From Mucor racemosus (taxonomy: Eukaryota > Mucoromycota > Mucoromycetes > Mucorales > Mucoraceae): a stretch of DNA of 64,000 nt. The DNA is taken from NCBI GenBank assembly GCA_027405735.1, contig JAPEHQ010000025.1, forward strand, positions 558,001 to 622,000. The letters are read 5' to 3'. Made by a program: the position numbers and the translations under genes. Positions 1 to 11,149 of the stretch are shown here, piece by piece (the first letter of the stretch is position 1; every line of letters begins with the position of its first letter). The notes beneath the pieces were generated by a model. The model was not told the DNA's origin and made no database searches. It saw only the letters and a list, made by a program, of their open reading frames with translations.

Positions 1-1275
1 GCATCTCTTTTAAAGCCGAATAGTTTGTAAATATGATATGATAATATTGTGCAAAAGAGGAAATCATGCCTGCTTTTGTAATCTTTTGCATTTCGTGAGA
101 AAAATGGAAAAAGCAGAGTATCTATAAATTTTTATGCTATATAGTTTAACGAGAATATAAGACCGACACAATGTGCATGGTTTTACATGTACAATTGAAC
201 ATTCGATAGCAATCAATTATTCAAATATTTTGCAACTAGTTATTACATACTTTCAATCGATAATTATGGGTTGTACAAACCTGTCTTTCATTTAAAATTA
301 AATTATAGTGTAGTACAAATAAAGAGCCTCCTTTCTACTACATGTTTGTTTAAATGATTGTTTGCAAAGGTAATGGTATAATCCAAAATAACGATAAAAT
401 GTTCATTGTTCTTTAAATAAAGCATAATACCATTCCCGCCCCCTTGATAAGATTTTGTCCTACAGCGTAGCAAGATAGTACAATAAGCTTTGAATTTACA
501 AGAGTGTGTATTGAATGCTACTTTATATTTTTTTTTTATTCTTTCAACGCTTTTATAAATATTTGTTTGTAAATAGGTATAATTGATGATTTAATAAGCC
601 ACGTATCAAAAGATAACTTATCATATTTTCCCTATTGAAATTGATAGGTGCAAACTATGGGGGTTTTCTTGTTACACATTCACCCTTTCTTTTTTTTTTT
701 TTTTTGCATCCGGTTGCTGGTACAACCAAAGATAAAATACAACATTTTCATACGGATAATACTTGTACGGGGTTTATCGGAAACATTTGGATTCCTATTA
801 TTATTATTTTTATGTATAAAATGTATTATTTGTTCTAATAGAAAATATTAAGGGAATATTTTCCACCACGGTCATCTGATTTGTAAATGTAAATCTATTA
901 TTTGTTATTTGTTCATATACAATAATCATGAAAAAGAGGCGGAGCCAAAGTGATTGTAGAGGCAAAATCAACAAAATCTTTAATTAAAATCAAGAAAGTA
1001 AGGGCTTCTTTTTGCGAAAATAGAAAAATAAAAAATAAGATTATGTACAAGGTGTATTAAGGAATAAAAATTAGAATAGAAAAGTAAATGTGTATATGTA
1101 CAAAATATAGAATAAAATATTACAAAGAAAAAAAAAAAAAAAAAGAGTTGGGTATAATAATGATCATCATTATTGATTTTTTCGTCTCCCTGGAAATCAC
1201 ATTGTTGTGTTCATGTTGTGTATGTGTGTGATATTTGTACACTTTTGTTGATTTTAAAATTTTAAGGTTACTATA
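1..1275. other. Gene-free left edge
   Basis: No convincing coding exon is seen on either strand. The stretch is AT-rich with homopolymer tracts (T-run near 690-705, A-run near 1126-1144). The part next to 1276 is the likely 3' UTR and downstream flank of the cyclin gene. I saw no repeat copy shared with the rest of the window. Confidence 0.5.
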
Positions 1276-1868
1276 CTACAAATGTTGGTCCAGAACCTCT
1301 TCAACTAGATCCATTTCCAACGTCTTTCCATGTATGTCTAAATATGCTTTGATTGCTTCTACATTAACAAACAAATTATACTTGATAAGACCAAGAAAAC
1401 TTCTTTCCATTAAATTCACATCTTTGGGTGTGTAAACATAATCAGTCATGACGACGATAGCTTGACTAGTGAGGCAAGTACCAGTTTCGGACAAAAATTT
1501 TGATGCAGTAAGAATTGCAGCTAAAAAGAGACGATAAGGTGTATCAATGTCTCCACGAGCATGACTAGGTAAGCCAGTTTTTAATCGTTGAAGGTATATA
1601 AGAGAAACAAGACAGACGCAAGGTGATAATTTAGATCTTTTAAATACAGTTGCAATGAATTCGTTTAGTGGTGGTAAATGATGTTTTGTGTTTAATTTAT
1701 GAACTGTGTTGTTTTTTTGTAGCTTTTTTGATGAACATGGTAATAATGATGTCGCTGTATTTGTTGTGAATGCTATAATGTAATTTATTAGACATTGCAA
1801 GTAATTTGATGGAAAAAAAACTTACAAAGAAGAGCCTCTGGACTTCTCGATGAAACAGTAGTTGGCAT
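1276..1868 (-). CDS. Pcl/Pho80-type cyclin
   Basis: Two exons on the minus strand, 1868-1826 and 1772-1276, joined over a 53-nt intron (donor GTAAG, acceptor ATAG); the spliced frame is exact and gives 179 aa. The short first exon supplies the start Met, which the open frame of exon 2 lacks. About residues 45-160 form a cyclin box: a LPPLNEFI segment, a hydrophobic helix with CLVSLIYLQRL, the motif GDIDTPYRLFLAAILTASKF and the following NLMERSFLGLIKYNLFV helix. This pattern is typical of Pcl/Pho80 cyclins, which activate Pho85-like CDKs in cell-cycle, phosphate and glycogen control. The protein is short, little more than the cyclin fold. Which subgroup (Pcl1/2-like or Pho80-like) I cannot tell. 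Activity and partner are inferred from the family. Confidence 0.85.
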
Positions 1869-2424
1869 AATTAATACAAGGAAATGAAATGTATAAAGGA
1901 AAGAGTAAAAGAAGGGGATCACAAAATTGATCATTTATACAGGTTGGGTTTTAAAGAATGTTTTTCTTTTTTGCAAGGCTGTCAATAAAAAAAAAAAAAA
2001 ACTCTTTCTCACCAATCATCCACCTATACCTTATCTTTGTACGCTTTTTATATTTTCGTTTTTCCGTATCATGATCTATGTTGGGCCTGTTGTTTAGTCA
2101 TATTCAATAACCGATCAGTCTTTAGTGTATATATAAAACCCCTCAAAATGTAATTTTATTATTTTCACAATGGTTTCCAAGAAAATTTATTTACAAAATA
2201 TAGAAATTAATTATGAATTGTGTGTTTGATGAAAGGTTTTGCTTTTTTTTTTTTTTTTTTTTTTTTTCTATTTTTTCAAAGAGGGGGGGAATATAAAATT
2301 AAAAAAATAAAAAAATAAAATTGTTGCTTGTGCTGTGCGATAGAATAAATAATGGTGCGAATTGGTGTTGAACTGATTAATTTTTTTTTTTGTTGACAAG
2401 AAAGCATCAATGCCCTCCATTAAT
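1869..2424. promoter_or_regulatory. Cyclin promoter and ISU1 3' flank
   Basis: 556 bp between the start of the minus-strand cyclin and the stop of the minus-strand ISU1. It must hold the cyclin promoter and the ISU1 terminator. Visible features are a T-run of about 22 at 2246-2267, an A-run near 1987-2000 and no coding exon. No specific operator is recognised. Confidence 0.4.
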
Positions 2425-3021
2425 TTATGATCGAGCACTACGCTTCTTTTTGTAATCATTGATAGCAGACTTAATAGCATCTTCAGCCAACACTAAAAAA
2501 ATTAAAAATTGAAAAATATTAGTCATCATCCCCAATCCAATTGATTCAGCTACTTTGAAACTTACTCGAACAATGCAACTTGACAGGAGGCAAACATAAT
2601 TCTTTGGCAATTTCAGTATTTTTGATTTGACCAGCTTGTTCAAGTGTCATGCCACGAACACGCTCAGTCATAAAACTACTAGAAGCAATTGCGGAACCAC
2701 AGCCAAAAGTCTTAAATTTGACATCAACGATTTTACCTGTGGTATCATCAACCTTGATTTGTAACTTCATAACATCACCACAAGCAGGAGCTCCAACAAG
2801 ACCAGTACCAACATCAGTATCTGTCTTGGGGAAAGATCCTACATTACGAGGACGTTCATAATGATCAATAACCTGATATAGAAATGTTTAATAATGTTAC
2901 AAAACCACCAAAAATTCAACTTCTGTACCTTTTCGTGATAAAAACGTGCTCCAGAAATAGAGAGAGGCTTTTGGATAAGACGAGTAGATTTGTTAAGTGC
3001 AGAAAAAGTAGTACGCAACAT
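2425..3021 (-). CDS. ISU1: Mitochondrial Fe-S cluster scaffold
   Basis: Three minus-strand exons: 3021-2929, 2872-2566, 2492-2425, with introns of 56 and 73 nt; all phases match and the product is 155 aa. Exon 1 encodes a basic, Ser/Thr-rich presequence for mitochondrial import. The mature part is an IscU fold: the GAPACGD motif (first cluster Cys and the Asp that modulates cluster release), the KTFGCGSAIASSS motif (second Cys) and LPPVKLHCS (the LPPVK site bound by the Hsp70 Ssq1-type chaperone, followed by the third Cys). All three ligand cysteines are present. The protein assembles 2Fe-2S clusters with Nfs1-Isd11, frataxin and ferredoxin in the matrix. The second junction splits the Met codon of the ...CSMLAED helix, which explains why single-frame reading breaks there. 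Confidence 0.96.
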
Positions 3022-3172
3022 GTTAGTTTATAAATGTGTGTTTGAGAAAGAAACAAGAAGAAAAGAAAGAATAAAAAATTTATAAACTGGGGGCTCCTAA
3101 ATCTGATTATTTTCTTTTACAAGACTGTGACTCTAACCCAATCAAAGTGCCCTGATTTTTTTATCTGATTGG
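3022..3172 (-). promoter_or_regulatory. ISU1 upstream region with CCAAT boxes
   Basis: Upstream of the ISU1 start are a CCAAT at 3038-3042-like spacing region and, clearly, CCAAT at 3138-3142 and the opposite orientation ATTGG at 3168-3172, about 120 and 150 bp from the ATG. In fungi the CCAAT-binding complex commonly controls respiratory and iron-related genes, so a link to ISU1 is reasonable. This is inference from motif and position only; in AT-rich DNA such pentamers also occur by chance. Confidence 0.3.
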
Positions 3173-3861
3173 ATTATTCAATATGACCGAATGTGCGCCT
3201 TCGCACGTTTCAATTGCATTTCAAACTAACCGAACTGGCCCGCTTATAATGCACCTACACAGGTCCAAATTGAGTTTAGCTCTTTTACTAGTAAATTTAG
3301 GGTGAACTAAACTTTATAGTCAAAATGATGAAAAAGATTCTGTATAAGTTAAAAACGAGATTAGAACTTTGCTGTATTACATACAAAAATGTGGAGAAAC
3401 ATAATCATTTTGTATGTGCTTGAAAAGAAATAGAGATCTCTTCTCTCCAAGCAAATGTCCAACAACTTTATTCTTCAAATGAAATGTCGAAAAAATATGA
3501 CTTCTATCATGTGAATTAAATTCTGTGCTTCCAGTTAGCTCTACCTAATATTTCGTCTTGATATCTTGATTATCATTATAATACATAAAAAATGTATCCA
3601 AACATGCCAGTATACAGTATTAATGAGAACAGGGTACAAAGCGCAATGAAAATCAAAGATGTTGGTATCTGAATACTTTACACGCTCTCATTTGTGCAGT
3701 TGCACGACAGGGTTTAACTTATTTATGAACAATCTTGTCTTATCTCATCCAATCAGTTGTGCTTGATTTTTCAGAGAAATTAATTTTATTTGCTCCCTGC
3801 ATCTTTAAATAATCTTATTCATATATGATTCATCACAAGAATAGCCGCATCATGCTATTTG

Positions 3862-4969
3862 TTCCTGAAATTATTTTATACCTGATGAGACCCAAAAACC
3901 AAAAACATAAATAGTTCACAGTTTCTTCCTTAAAAACAGGGTCCAACTTTTCATCCCTGCTCTACTTTTTTTTTCACTAAATAACATCAAGAAAAAATTA
4001 TATGCCAATGTACCTGAGATGTTCAGCTTTAATCCAAAAATGAGTATCCGGAAATATCCTACTTTTTGCAGTTGGTATTAATTTCTGAGTGCTAAGGTTT
4101 CAGATTTTTTACGCGTATTTCACTACAACAAATTGAAAACTTTGGGGCCTCATATCTCTGCAAGAAATTAAGTTACGCTAACACTTTTTAATAATAAAAC
4201 TTGCTTGTTTTGTTGTACTCTATAGCATATTGCAGTATGAAAAAATTTCGAGCACTTTTATTTTTTTTTTTTTTATTTTTTTGGCATCTTTGTAGTAGAT
4301 TTCAAAATATTCGTTATATTGAGCAACGCTTTTTCTACAATCATATCATCAAGTTCATTGAGCTCTCTTAGACCCAATTTAGTTTTTTTTCAAAATATTG
4401 ATTTTTTGTGGAGATATCCTCAAAAATATGTGCAAAGAGATACCTTCATTTCTAACCTCAATTTTCCCCTTGTATACGCTCATCCCAATTCTGAATTCGA
4501 AAAAAAAAGTTGATAAACATCTTGTTTACTCTATGAAAAATGCAGCCAGACAAATCAACAATGGCTCAGTTGATAGATAATTGTTTTGTGCATTATTCTA
4601 ATTATTTAAATTAAAAACATGCTTATAAAAATTAATATGTATCTTCAAAAAACCTCCAAAATTTCAATTGCATTTTACACAAAATTTAACGTAAAACATT
4701 TGTCTGAATTTTATTTTAGTGGATGCAAAATTTAAAACTGTACAAAAAACATTTAATAAGCTAGGTCTACTTACTTTTCAGTTCATGAGCATTTAAACAA
4801 TTTTGTTTTTTGAATCATTTTTGCCATTTTTTTTCGAATTGATTTTGGAGCCCCGTTACTATAGGGTTTAAGCAACTATTATTTTAATTATCTCGACGAA
4901 AAATCAACATTTTTTACTAAAGCAAAAAATGCAGAGTAGCTTTATTTTGGATCTATTATCCTCTGAATA
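3862..4969 (+). repeat. Dispersed repeat R2, copy 1
   Basis: Copy of a roughly 1.1-1.5 kb AT-rich family present at least four times here: this one, 19480-20463 continuing at 26131-26860 (split by a retrotransposon), 38100-39250 inverted and 55920-57350 inverted. Shared landmarks are a block with AATGTACCTGAGATGTTCA, a block with GGAGATATCCTCAAAAAT and one with CTCGACGAAAAATCAACAT. No intact ORF and no recognisable transposase is seen, and I found no terminal repeats. The right edge is cut by the LTR at 4970. Confidence 0.7.
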
Positions 4970-5378
4970 TGATATATTAGAAGTTTACCCAGATGTAGAA
5001 ATCCAGGAACAACTATTGAAATCCAACATGGCATGACGACGTTATTTAGTAACTCATACTGAATGTCATACATAACCACTAGCATTAAGAGCAACTGAGC
5101 AACTATCAGGAACATTTAAGAACACTTGGCAACAATGAAACAACATAAGCCATCCTACATTTTATCCAAATGATACAATCACAGATTCCCAATTCCACAA
5201 ATTCCATTGTATATGATTTATTCCCAAGTCATATCAAGTATCCCAATACCCGGCAATTCATTAATAATATTAATAATTATATAACTATCTAAAAAACATA
5301 TAAATATGAAGCACCAATGAATCAATAAAATGTATCTTTTAGCAGAGTACTTTTATATTAGTATCTTTTGATATAACA
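4970..5378 (+). mobile_element. Solo LTR, family F3
   Basis: 409-bp unit starting TGATATATTAG and ending TTTTGATATAACA (TG...CA with short inverted ends). It matches the outer parts of 7781-8907 along its length. It is flanked by GAATA (4965-4969) and GAATT (5379-5383), a 5-bp duplication with one mismatch, so slightly less certain than the other insertions. It interrupts repeat R2. An ATATAAATATG TATA-like box lies near 5296. Confidence 0.6.
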
Positions 5379-5383
5379 GAATT

Positions 5384-5570
5384 GATCTATCAGAATTAGG
5401 AATTACCGAATTACCAATTTAGAACATCTGTCAAACCATGATGTTCAACATGCAAGTCAAGCAAGATCATATTCCATGCGTCTATCATCATGCTACTATT
5501 GAATCATAGAAGCATGATTCCAATATATCCACACAATATCCAAATGCTCATTCTAATTATATTATCACTC
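5384..5570 (-). mobile_element. Fragment of the Ty3/Gypsy LTR
   Basis: Read on the minus strand this matches the middle of the LTR at 20464-21125 (shared pieces such as TCCTAATTCTGATAGATC, TTTGACAGA and AGCATGATGATA), but with many substitutions and without either LTR end. It is an old, truncated copy. The 400 bp that follow to 5969 hold no gene or repeat that I recognise. Confidence 0.55.
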
Positions 5571-5969
5571 ACATTTAATACACTCATTCAATTAGTATAT
5601 AAACCCCCTCTAGAAGCTCATAATAAAACGGTACTTTTTCATTTGATTAATTTTATACGATTTACCTTTCGATAAATCAAGAATACAAAAAAATTAATAT
5701 CTGAAATGCCCAGGATTTAGAATAAATACTGGAGCAAGAAAAAATGTATAATTTAATAAAGAAACTTGTCAAATTAAATCACACACAAAAACTGAAGATC
5801 ATTTTTATTTAATAATATTAATAATTTGTCCTATTTATATACAAATTCTATATTACATTTATCCGTTAGATCAGCTTTTTTGGATCGATTATATCTTTCT
5901 GACATTCCATGTCAGATCAATCTATTTACATTAGTAACACAGCACATTTAAGTTGAGCTTATTTCATAC

Positions 5970-6434
5970 TGAAGTGAACTAAGCTAGATTCCCCTCATAA
6001 AATACCTAAATTAAATGTCATCTCATTGAAACCATGCTATCAAAGATAAGACTATATAGTAATAGACAATTGCATTAAGATAGCAAGGGTATAATATTAA
6101 AATATGTAATGTGGGATATCCCAAATAAAAAATACAAAAAGTACATGCTTATCAAGTAGAACAACAAGTAAGGGCTGTTCTGAAAGCATGATTGACAAAC
6201 TATATTTAAAGCACCGTTCTTGATCCACCAAATCAATAACCAAACAACCCAACATTTATACTCAAAGTTAATGGAATCCTTGATAGTTGCAATACAATTG
6301 CAAGATAGTAAATAATCACCAAATAATATAAATAGAGACGTAGAATAACCATTTTATTGCACATTATTCATATTTTAATAAAGAAGGATTTTAACAGTAT
6401 TCTTTATCGCTTTTTACACCCATATTTTACTGCA
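5970..6434 (+). mobile_element. Solo LTR related to the chromovirus LTR
   Basis: 465 bp, TGAAGTGAACTAAG to TATTTTACTGCA, flanked by a perfect 5-bp duplication CATAC (5965-5969 and 6435-6439). It has the same plan as the LTR of the 20.5-26.1 kb element: a TATA-like ATATAAATAGAGA, TTGCACATTAT, AATAAAGAAGGATTT and the same 3' end. It is nearly identical to 9287-9772 apart from an indel of about 20 bp. No internal region is attached, so it is a product of LTR-LTR recombination. Confidence 0.9.
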
Positions 6435-6639
6435 CATACAAGTAAGTTCAACAAGTGGATATTTCTCACATATCCCGTTTCCTGGATCTTTAGAACAGTA
6501 AGAGCAATCAAGAATGTTACCACAGATCAGTTAGCTGACTTCTTATCAACAATAAGGATTGCAGGTCAAAAGATTCATTATCTTACAAATAACTGGTGGA
6601 TGCAACACTGTTATCTTAGAAACATGCATTTTCTACCAG

Positions 6640-7470
6640 GAAAACCGTCTGTCATATCATACATTCATTAAAAAATTGCAAAATCAAGCCCGTGGAGCGA
6701 CGCCGTAATTGAGCATAGTAAGATTGAATGGGTAAGTCTCTTATAGTATGATGGTATATCTAAGTTTTAAATAAAAAAGCGTTTTTTTTTATAACTTTTC
6801 TTATATTTAAGCACGTACGGTCTGAAATTCAGTTTTTGTAGCGGACATTTTTGGGGACTCATTTTATCCTTACCAACACTCATGATTTTGATCAAAAAAC
6901 AGAAAAATCAAATTTTGATACCAAAATCAACGTTTAAATATACTACATTGTGAGAGAAAATTGTAGCTATAGCTCATACATATTTTATAAAAGCTTAATA
7001 TTAAATATTAAGTAATGAAATTTTGCACTTTTGCCCAAAAAACGGTTTTTTGGTTAAAGGATTTTCATACAATATCTTGCAATAAAAATGTTTACTATTT
7101 TTTATGGAGCAAATAGAGCGCTAAATGTTGTATATGTGTATATTTTTTGTTTTTATAATTGGTAATATAATTAACTCTAGATTTGCAAAATTAAAAAAAA
7201 AATCGAAAAATGTCAAAATTGATGATCTGGACAAGAATAATTTTCGAAATTAATATTCCGCTTATAAGCCTTGTGAGTCTTAAAAATAAGAAATTTCATA
7301 ATACTTGAGAACTTTTTCAAGGATGTATGATGCTGTATCCACTTGATTCAAGCTTATTACTACTGTAAATATTTGTACATGTTAATTGTGTGGTAGATTA
7401 TTTAATGATAATATAGTCTTCCTTTATAATTATTGCGCTAGAGGTTATTTACATTGAGTTTTAGTCTTAC
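6640..7470 (+). repeat. RptA core, copy 1
   Basis: First of four copies of an approximately 0.85-kb AT-rich core (others 11150-12041, and inverted at 48183-49060 and 50908-51770). Landmarks are GTCATATCATACATTC, TTTTTGTAGCGGACATTT, AACACTCATGATTTT, ACTACATTGTGAGAGAAAAT and ATAAGCCTTGT. Copies are easily aligned by eye but differ by scattered substitutions and small indels. In this copy the core runs directly into a dynein gene fragment (7471). No coding frame is seen in the core itself. The stretch 6435-6639 before it shows nothing recognisable. Confidence 0.75.
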
Positions 7471-7710
7471 CTCTCCAATATCATAAGCATAAACATGACA
7501 ATCACTGGAACCTATTATTACCAACAAGCCAATTTATTTAATGCTTTACCAGAGCCAACTAATAAAGTTCTTACAAATGGTTCCTCGGTATTTGCACTTA
7601 AATTCCATAAATTAAATTGACTGGTTCCATCCATAGTAGCATCAAATGTATCATCAGTCCGCCTTATGATAAATGTCAATTTAAAATCAGAAACATCCCA
7701 TTGGCATTGC
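7471..7710 (-). pseudogene. Captured dynein intermediate chain exon
   Basis: The minus-strand translation reads like the WD40 region of cytoplasmic dynein intermediate chain: the piece DGTSQFNLWNLSANTEEP, then VGSGKALNKLA, then a broken segment and VYAYDIGE. A consensus splice donor, GTAAGA, follows directly after the GGAGAG that ends the exon, so genomic DNA rather than a cDNA was captured. The copy is dead: a deletion removes the stretch that in the 50.6-kb copy reads DKEGKK and shifts the frame, giving stops. Assignment is from memory of the family pattern; the match over several blocks makes chance unlikely. Confidence 0.7.
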
Positions 7711-7780
7711 TATAAGCTATGCAAAACTTGATTTTTAATAATACAGCAGTTAAATAAAAAGCACGATAATACTAATAGCA

Positions 7781-8907
7781 TGATATATCATAAGTTTACC
7801 CAGATGTAGAAATCCAGGAACAACTATTGAAATCCAACATTGCATGACATTTAGTAACTCATATTAAATGTCATACATAACCACTAGCATTAACAGCGAC
7901 AATCAGGAACCTTCAGGAACAATTCGTAGCAATGAAACATAAGCAATCCTACATCTTATTCAAATGATACTGCAGTAAATTACGAAGTTATTTACTAAAA
8001 TAAAAAAATAAAAAAATAAAAGCAGTAGAAATACAATTATAATCAGCTAAAGTTTTTATTACAAAAGATTTCTGAAGAGTTAAAATAATTGAAAAGTATG
8101 AGGGTACTTATAGTGATTTGGAGAACTTGGATACCATCAGACTTGAATGGATATATATTTAGTAATCTTCCAGTTTTGAGTACATTGTTATTGATTTGAT
8201 ATTTTAAGGGGTAAATTGTGTAGAGCATTGACCATAAGGGATTGTATGTCAAGTGTGACAATATCGACCTTTTTGGGAAATGGTTGTTTTGTTTATTTCT
8301 GTTATATCTATTTTATGTAACCTTGATTTTTAAGGGGTAGTTTTTATATGCTTGAATCTTATTTATATTGATAGTGCAACTACGATATAGATGAGTAGTT
8401 GACTAAATTAATATCTTTGTTTATTATCATTATTGATTTGGATAGAATCCTGTTTTGATATATATATATGTCATTTGTGTAATTGATTGCGCCGTGATCA
8501 AGGGTGCTATCATCTACACGACATGTATGGTTCAAAAAGGGTATTTCATATTTTTAGCATGCGTTTGTTATTGTGTTCAATTGAAGCGTTTGTTTATTAT
8601 CGTTGTTCATATTTCAAGTGGCATCATATTTTATGAGCGACACTTGAAATTTAGGTTGTTTTATTTTTATCAAGCGTTTTTAGTATGTAATTCCACTACA
8701 GATACAATCACAGATTCCCAATTCCACAAATTCCATTGTATATGATTTGGGAACAAATCATATCAAGTACCTCAATACCCGGCAATTCATTAATAATATT
8801 GATAATTATGTAACCATTTAGAAAATATATAAATACGAAGCATCAATGAATTAATAAAATGTATCATTTAGCAGAGTATTTTTATATTAGTATCTTTTGA
8901 TATAACA
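7781..8907 (+). mobile_element. Solo LTR, family F3, with nested insert
   Basis: Starts TGATATATCATAAG, ends TTGATATAACA, and is flanked by a perfect 5-bp duplication TAGCA (7776-7780, 8908-8912). The unoccupied site is preserved in the inverted relative near 50560-50590, where the two flanks are contiguous. Outside the nested element at 7971-8700 it aligns with the 409-bp LTR at 4970-5378. So F3 jumped into RptA first and F4 then jumped into F3. Confidence 0.88.
7971..8700 (+). mobile_element. LTR-like insert, family F4, nested in F3
   Basis: 730 bp with imperfect inverted ends (TGCAGTAAATTAC at the left, complement of TAATTCCACTACA at the right) and a perfect 5-bp duplication GATAC (7966-7970, 8701-8705). 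It sits exactly inside F3 sequence that is uninterrupted at 5160-5180. A second partial copy is at 49391-50423. The 5-bp duplication and TG...CA ends fit an LTR. The open frame of 96 codons at 8455-8745 crosses the element border and is not credible as a gene. Confidence 0.8.
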
Positions 8908-9286
8908 TAGCATATGGCAAGTATTTAACATCTAAGTAGGTTTGGTAAAATATGCTTTTAAACCCTTTTAAAAGTTCTGAGGCAATCACCACAACATCTT
9001 GGCCCTGTAATTTCTATCCATCAAAATGTTGCGATTTCCACTACACAATAAATACACCTTTTATCTATCTTGAGCTCGATGCACATTGTTGGATATCAGT
9101 TTTTTACCAGTTGCATTTTTTCTGATTTATTAATATTTACTCATATTAAACGATGATTTGTAGCACTGCCGAAACAAAGGAATGAATGCTTTAAGAGTTT
9201 TCTGCATATTAAATTATGCAATTTAATAGCAATGAGTGAACACTACAGCCGATCTGTGCTGCACAAGATGATTTCATTGTACCCAG

Positions 9287-9772
9287 TGAAGTGAACTAAG
9301 CTAGATTCCCACCATAAAATACTTAAATTAAATGCCATCTCATTTGAGACCATGCTATCAAAGATAAGACTATATAGTAAATAGACAATTGCATGAAGAT
9401 AGCAAGGGTATAATACTCAAATAAGAGATGCTAAAATACTAAAGTAATGTGGGATACCCCAAATAAAAAATACAAAAAGTACATGCTTATCAAGTAGAAC
9501 AACAAGTAAGGGCTGTTCTGAAAGCATGATTGACAAACTATATTTAAAGCACCGTTCTTGATCCACCAAATCAATAACCAAACAACCCAACATTTATACT
9601 CAAAGTTAATGGAATCCTTGATAGTTGCAATACAATTGCAAGATAGTAAATAATCACCAAATAATATAAATAGAGACGTAGAATAACCATTTTATTGCAC
9701 ATTATCCATATTTTAATAAAGAAGGATTTTAACAGTATTCTTTATCGCTTTTTACACCCATATTTTACTGCA
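9287..9772 (+). mobile_element. Solo LTR related to the chromovirus LTR
   Basis: 486 bp, TGAAGTGAACTAAG to TATTTTACTGCA, with a perfect 5-bp duplication CCCAG (9282-9286, 9773-9777). The unoccupied site is visible in the inverted RptA copy near 53357-53365, where a single CCCAG (CTGGG on the other strand) joins the two flanks. This is direct evidence for a precise insertion followed by loss of the internal region. Confidence 0.93.
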
Positions 9773-10095
9773 CCCAGGTGGGCTGAACACTATAATAGCT
9801 TGAGCTGTTGTATCGACTGGATATCGTTAAAAAGGTAACAATATGCACATGGGCAAAACAAAAGAAACTGCACACGAGCACAACGCTAAGCCTGTATGTG
9901 CAGAATTATAGATTCTGTCCATGTGAATGACATTAATCCCATATGTGCATAATAGTAGAATTGCCCATTAGGATATCATTATATGATGTAAGCCAAATCT
10001 AAGATTATAGATGTTACTTTATCACCCATAAAATTTAAACAAATTAACCTTCTTTAAACTTACTATTTTAGTTTACGACTGTCCGTTGTAAAAAG

Positions 10096-10629
10096 CGTCG
10101 TATATTTTCAGGATTGATACTGTAAATAGTACTTAAAAAAGAATACAATTATAAAAGAATGAGTAATTAATCAGTTCTTCAACTGTATAATAAAAACAAG
10201 ATATCGTTTATTTAGATATAAAAGTATGGCCATTTATATTGATTTGACATTGAGATCCTGAGATGTAATTTAAGACACTATTGAACCATTGGATCTGTTT
10301 GATAGTAATCTATGGATTGAAATGGATCAATCATAATTTAACCGTTCTTGCAGAGCTTGTGAGTTGTCTTGTTTTAATGCTGCGCTAAATATGCTTGGAT
10401 GTTGATTTGATAACTACTTGATTGGTTAACTGCTGGGATGAAATAATGTGGTGTGATAATTGAGGTCCAAGCGTTCTTGGGAATTACTGGATTAAACTTG
10501 GTACGCTAGGAGTTTCTTATATCCGATATCAAGACTTGCACTTCAATACATGTCGTAGTCAATAGATTGTAAGATGTATTGATACTGTAGAAGGTGATAA
10601 TGTATGATACTAGTAGGTGGAATACAACA
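10096..10629 (-). mobile_element. Solo LTR, family F2
   Basis: 534 bp; on the minus strand it starts TGTTGTATTCC and ends ATATACGACG. It is flanked by AAAAG duplications (10091-10095, 10630-10634). The inverted RptA copy near 52330-52345 has the same flanks without the insertion. The final CG instead of the CA seen in the sister copy is a likely point change. An ATACTTTTATATC block and a polyadenylation-like AATAAA are inside, as expected of an LTR. Confidence 0.88.
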
Positions 10630-11149
10630 AAAAGATTTGTTTTCAGTCATAGCTACGATCAAAACTATGGTTATTAGGCAAGACATCAGATTATTCTTTT
10701 TTTGTATTTCTATGCTATTTGAAATTTTATCATTTTTCTGGAACATTTCGTGAGATTGTAGCCCAGTTCTAGGGTTCTAGCTTTTTATTGAGTAGATATA
10801 AATATCACTGTCTGAGATTTGATCTGGTAATCAAGAAATACTATACATCCACCAATGCGGTTAAATGAAAATATCAGTCTCTAATATAGGCTGCTACCTA
10901 TATTTAAATATTAGTCCCTTATTATGTTAGCATGCGTACTCAGATAAAAGAAAGAATAATACCAACAACTTGATAGTCTGATTTACCTTATCAAACTGCA
11001 AATATATCTTTGGAATATAAGAGAAACAACACACGTAGAAAAGGATTGTCAAGTCTTTACATTATTTAGTGAAATTAAAACCCTGTTAAATTGTTCATTT
11101 CAGCCAATGTAAAAGCAGCATTACAGCGCATAAACCATAAATTAAACAC

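Larger units (their letters stand above)
8913..11149 (+). repeat. RptA internal region, interrupted by LTRs
   Basis: Between the two RptA cores. Parts 8913-9282, 9778-10090 and 10635-11149 align, in reverse, with 50430-50570 and with 51771-53400. Two LTRs (9287-9772, 10096-10629) sit inside it and are absent from the inverted copy. Nothing here looks coding; it is AT-rich and carries many stops in all frames. Confidence 0.65.

Noticed and set aside
635..851. Two overlapping 67-codon plus-strand frames
   Set aside because: Out of frame with each other, rich in Phe/Ile from T-runs, no domain and no splice context.
8455..8745. 96-codon plus-strand frame
   Set aside because: Crosses the border between the F4 element and F3 sequence, so it cannot be an evolved gene.
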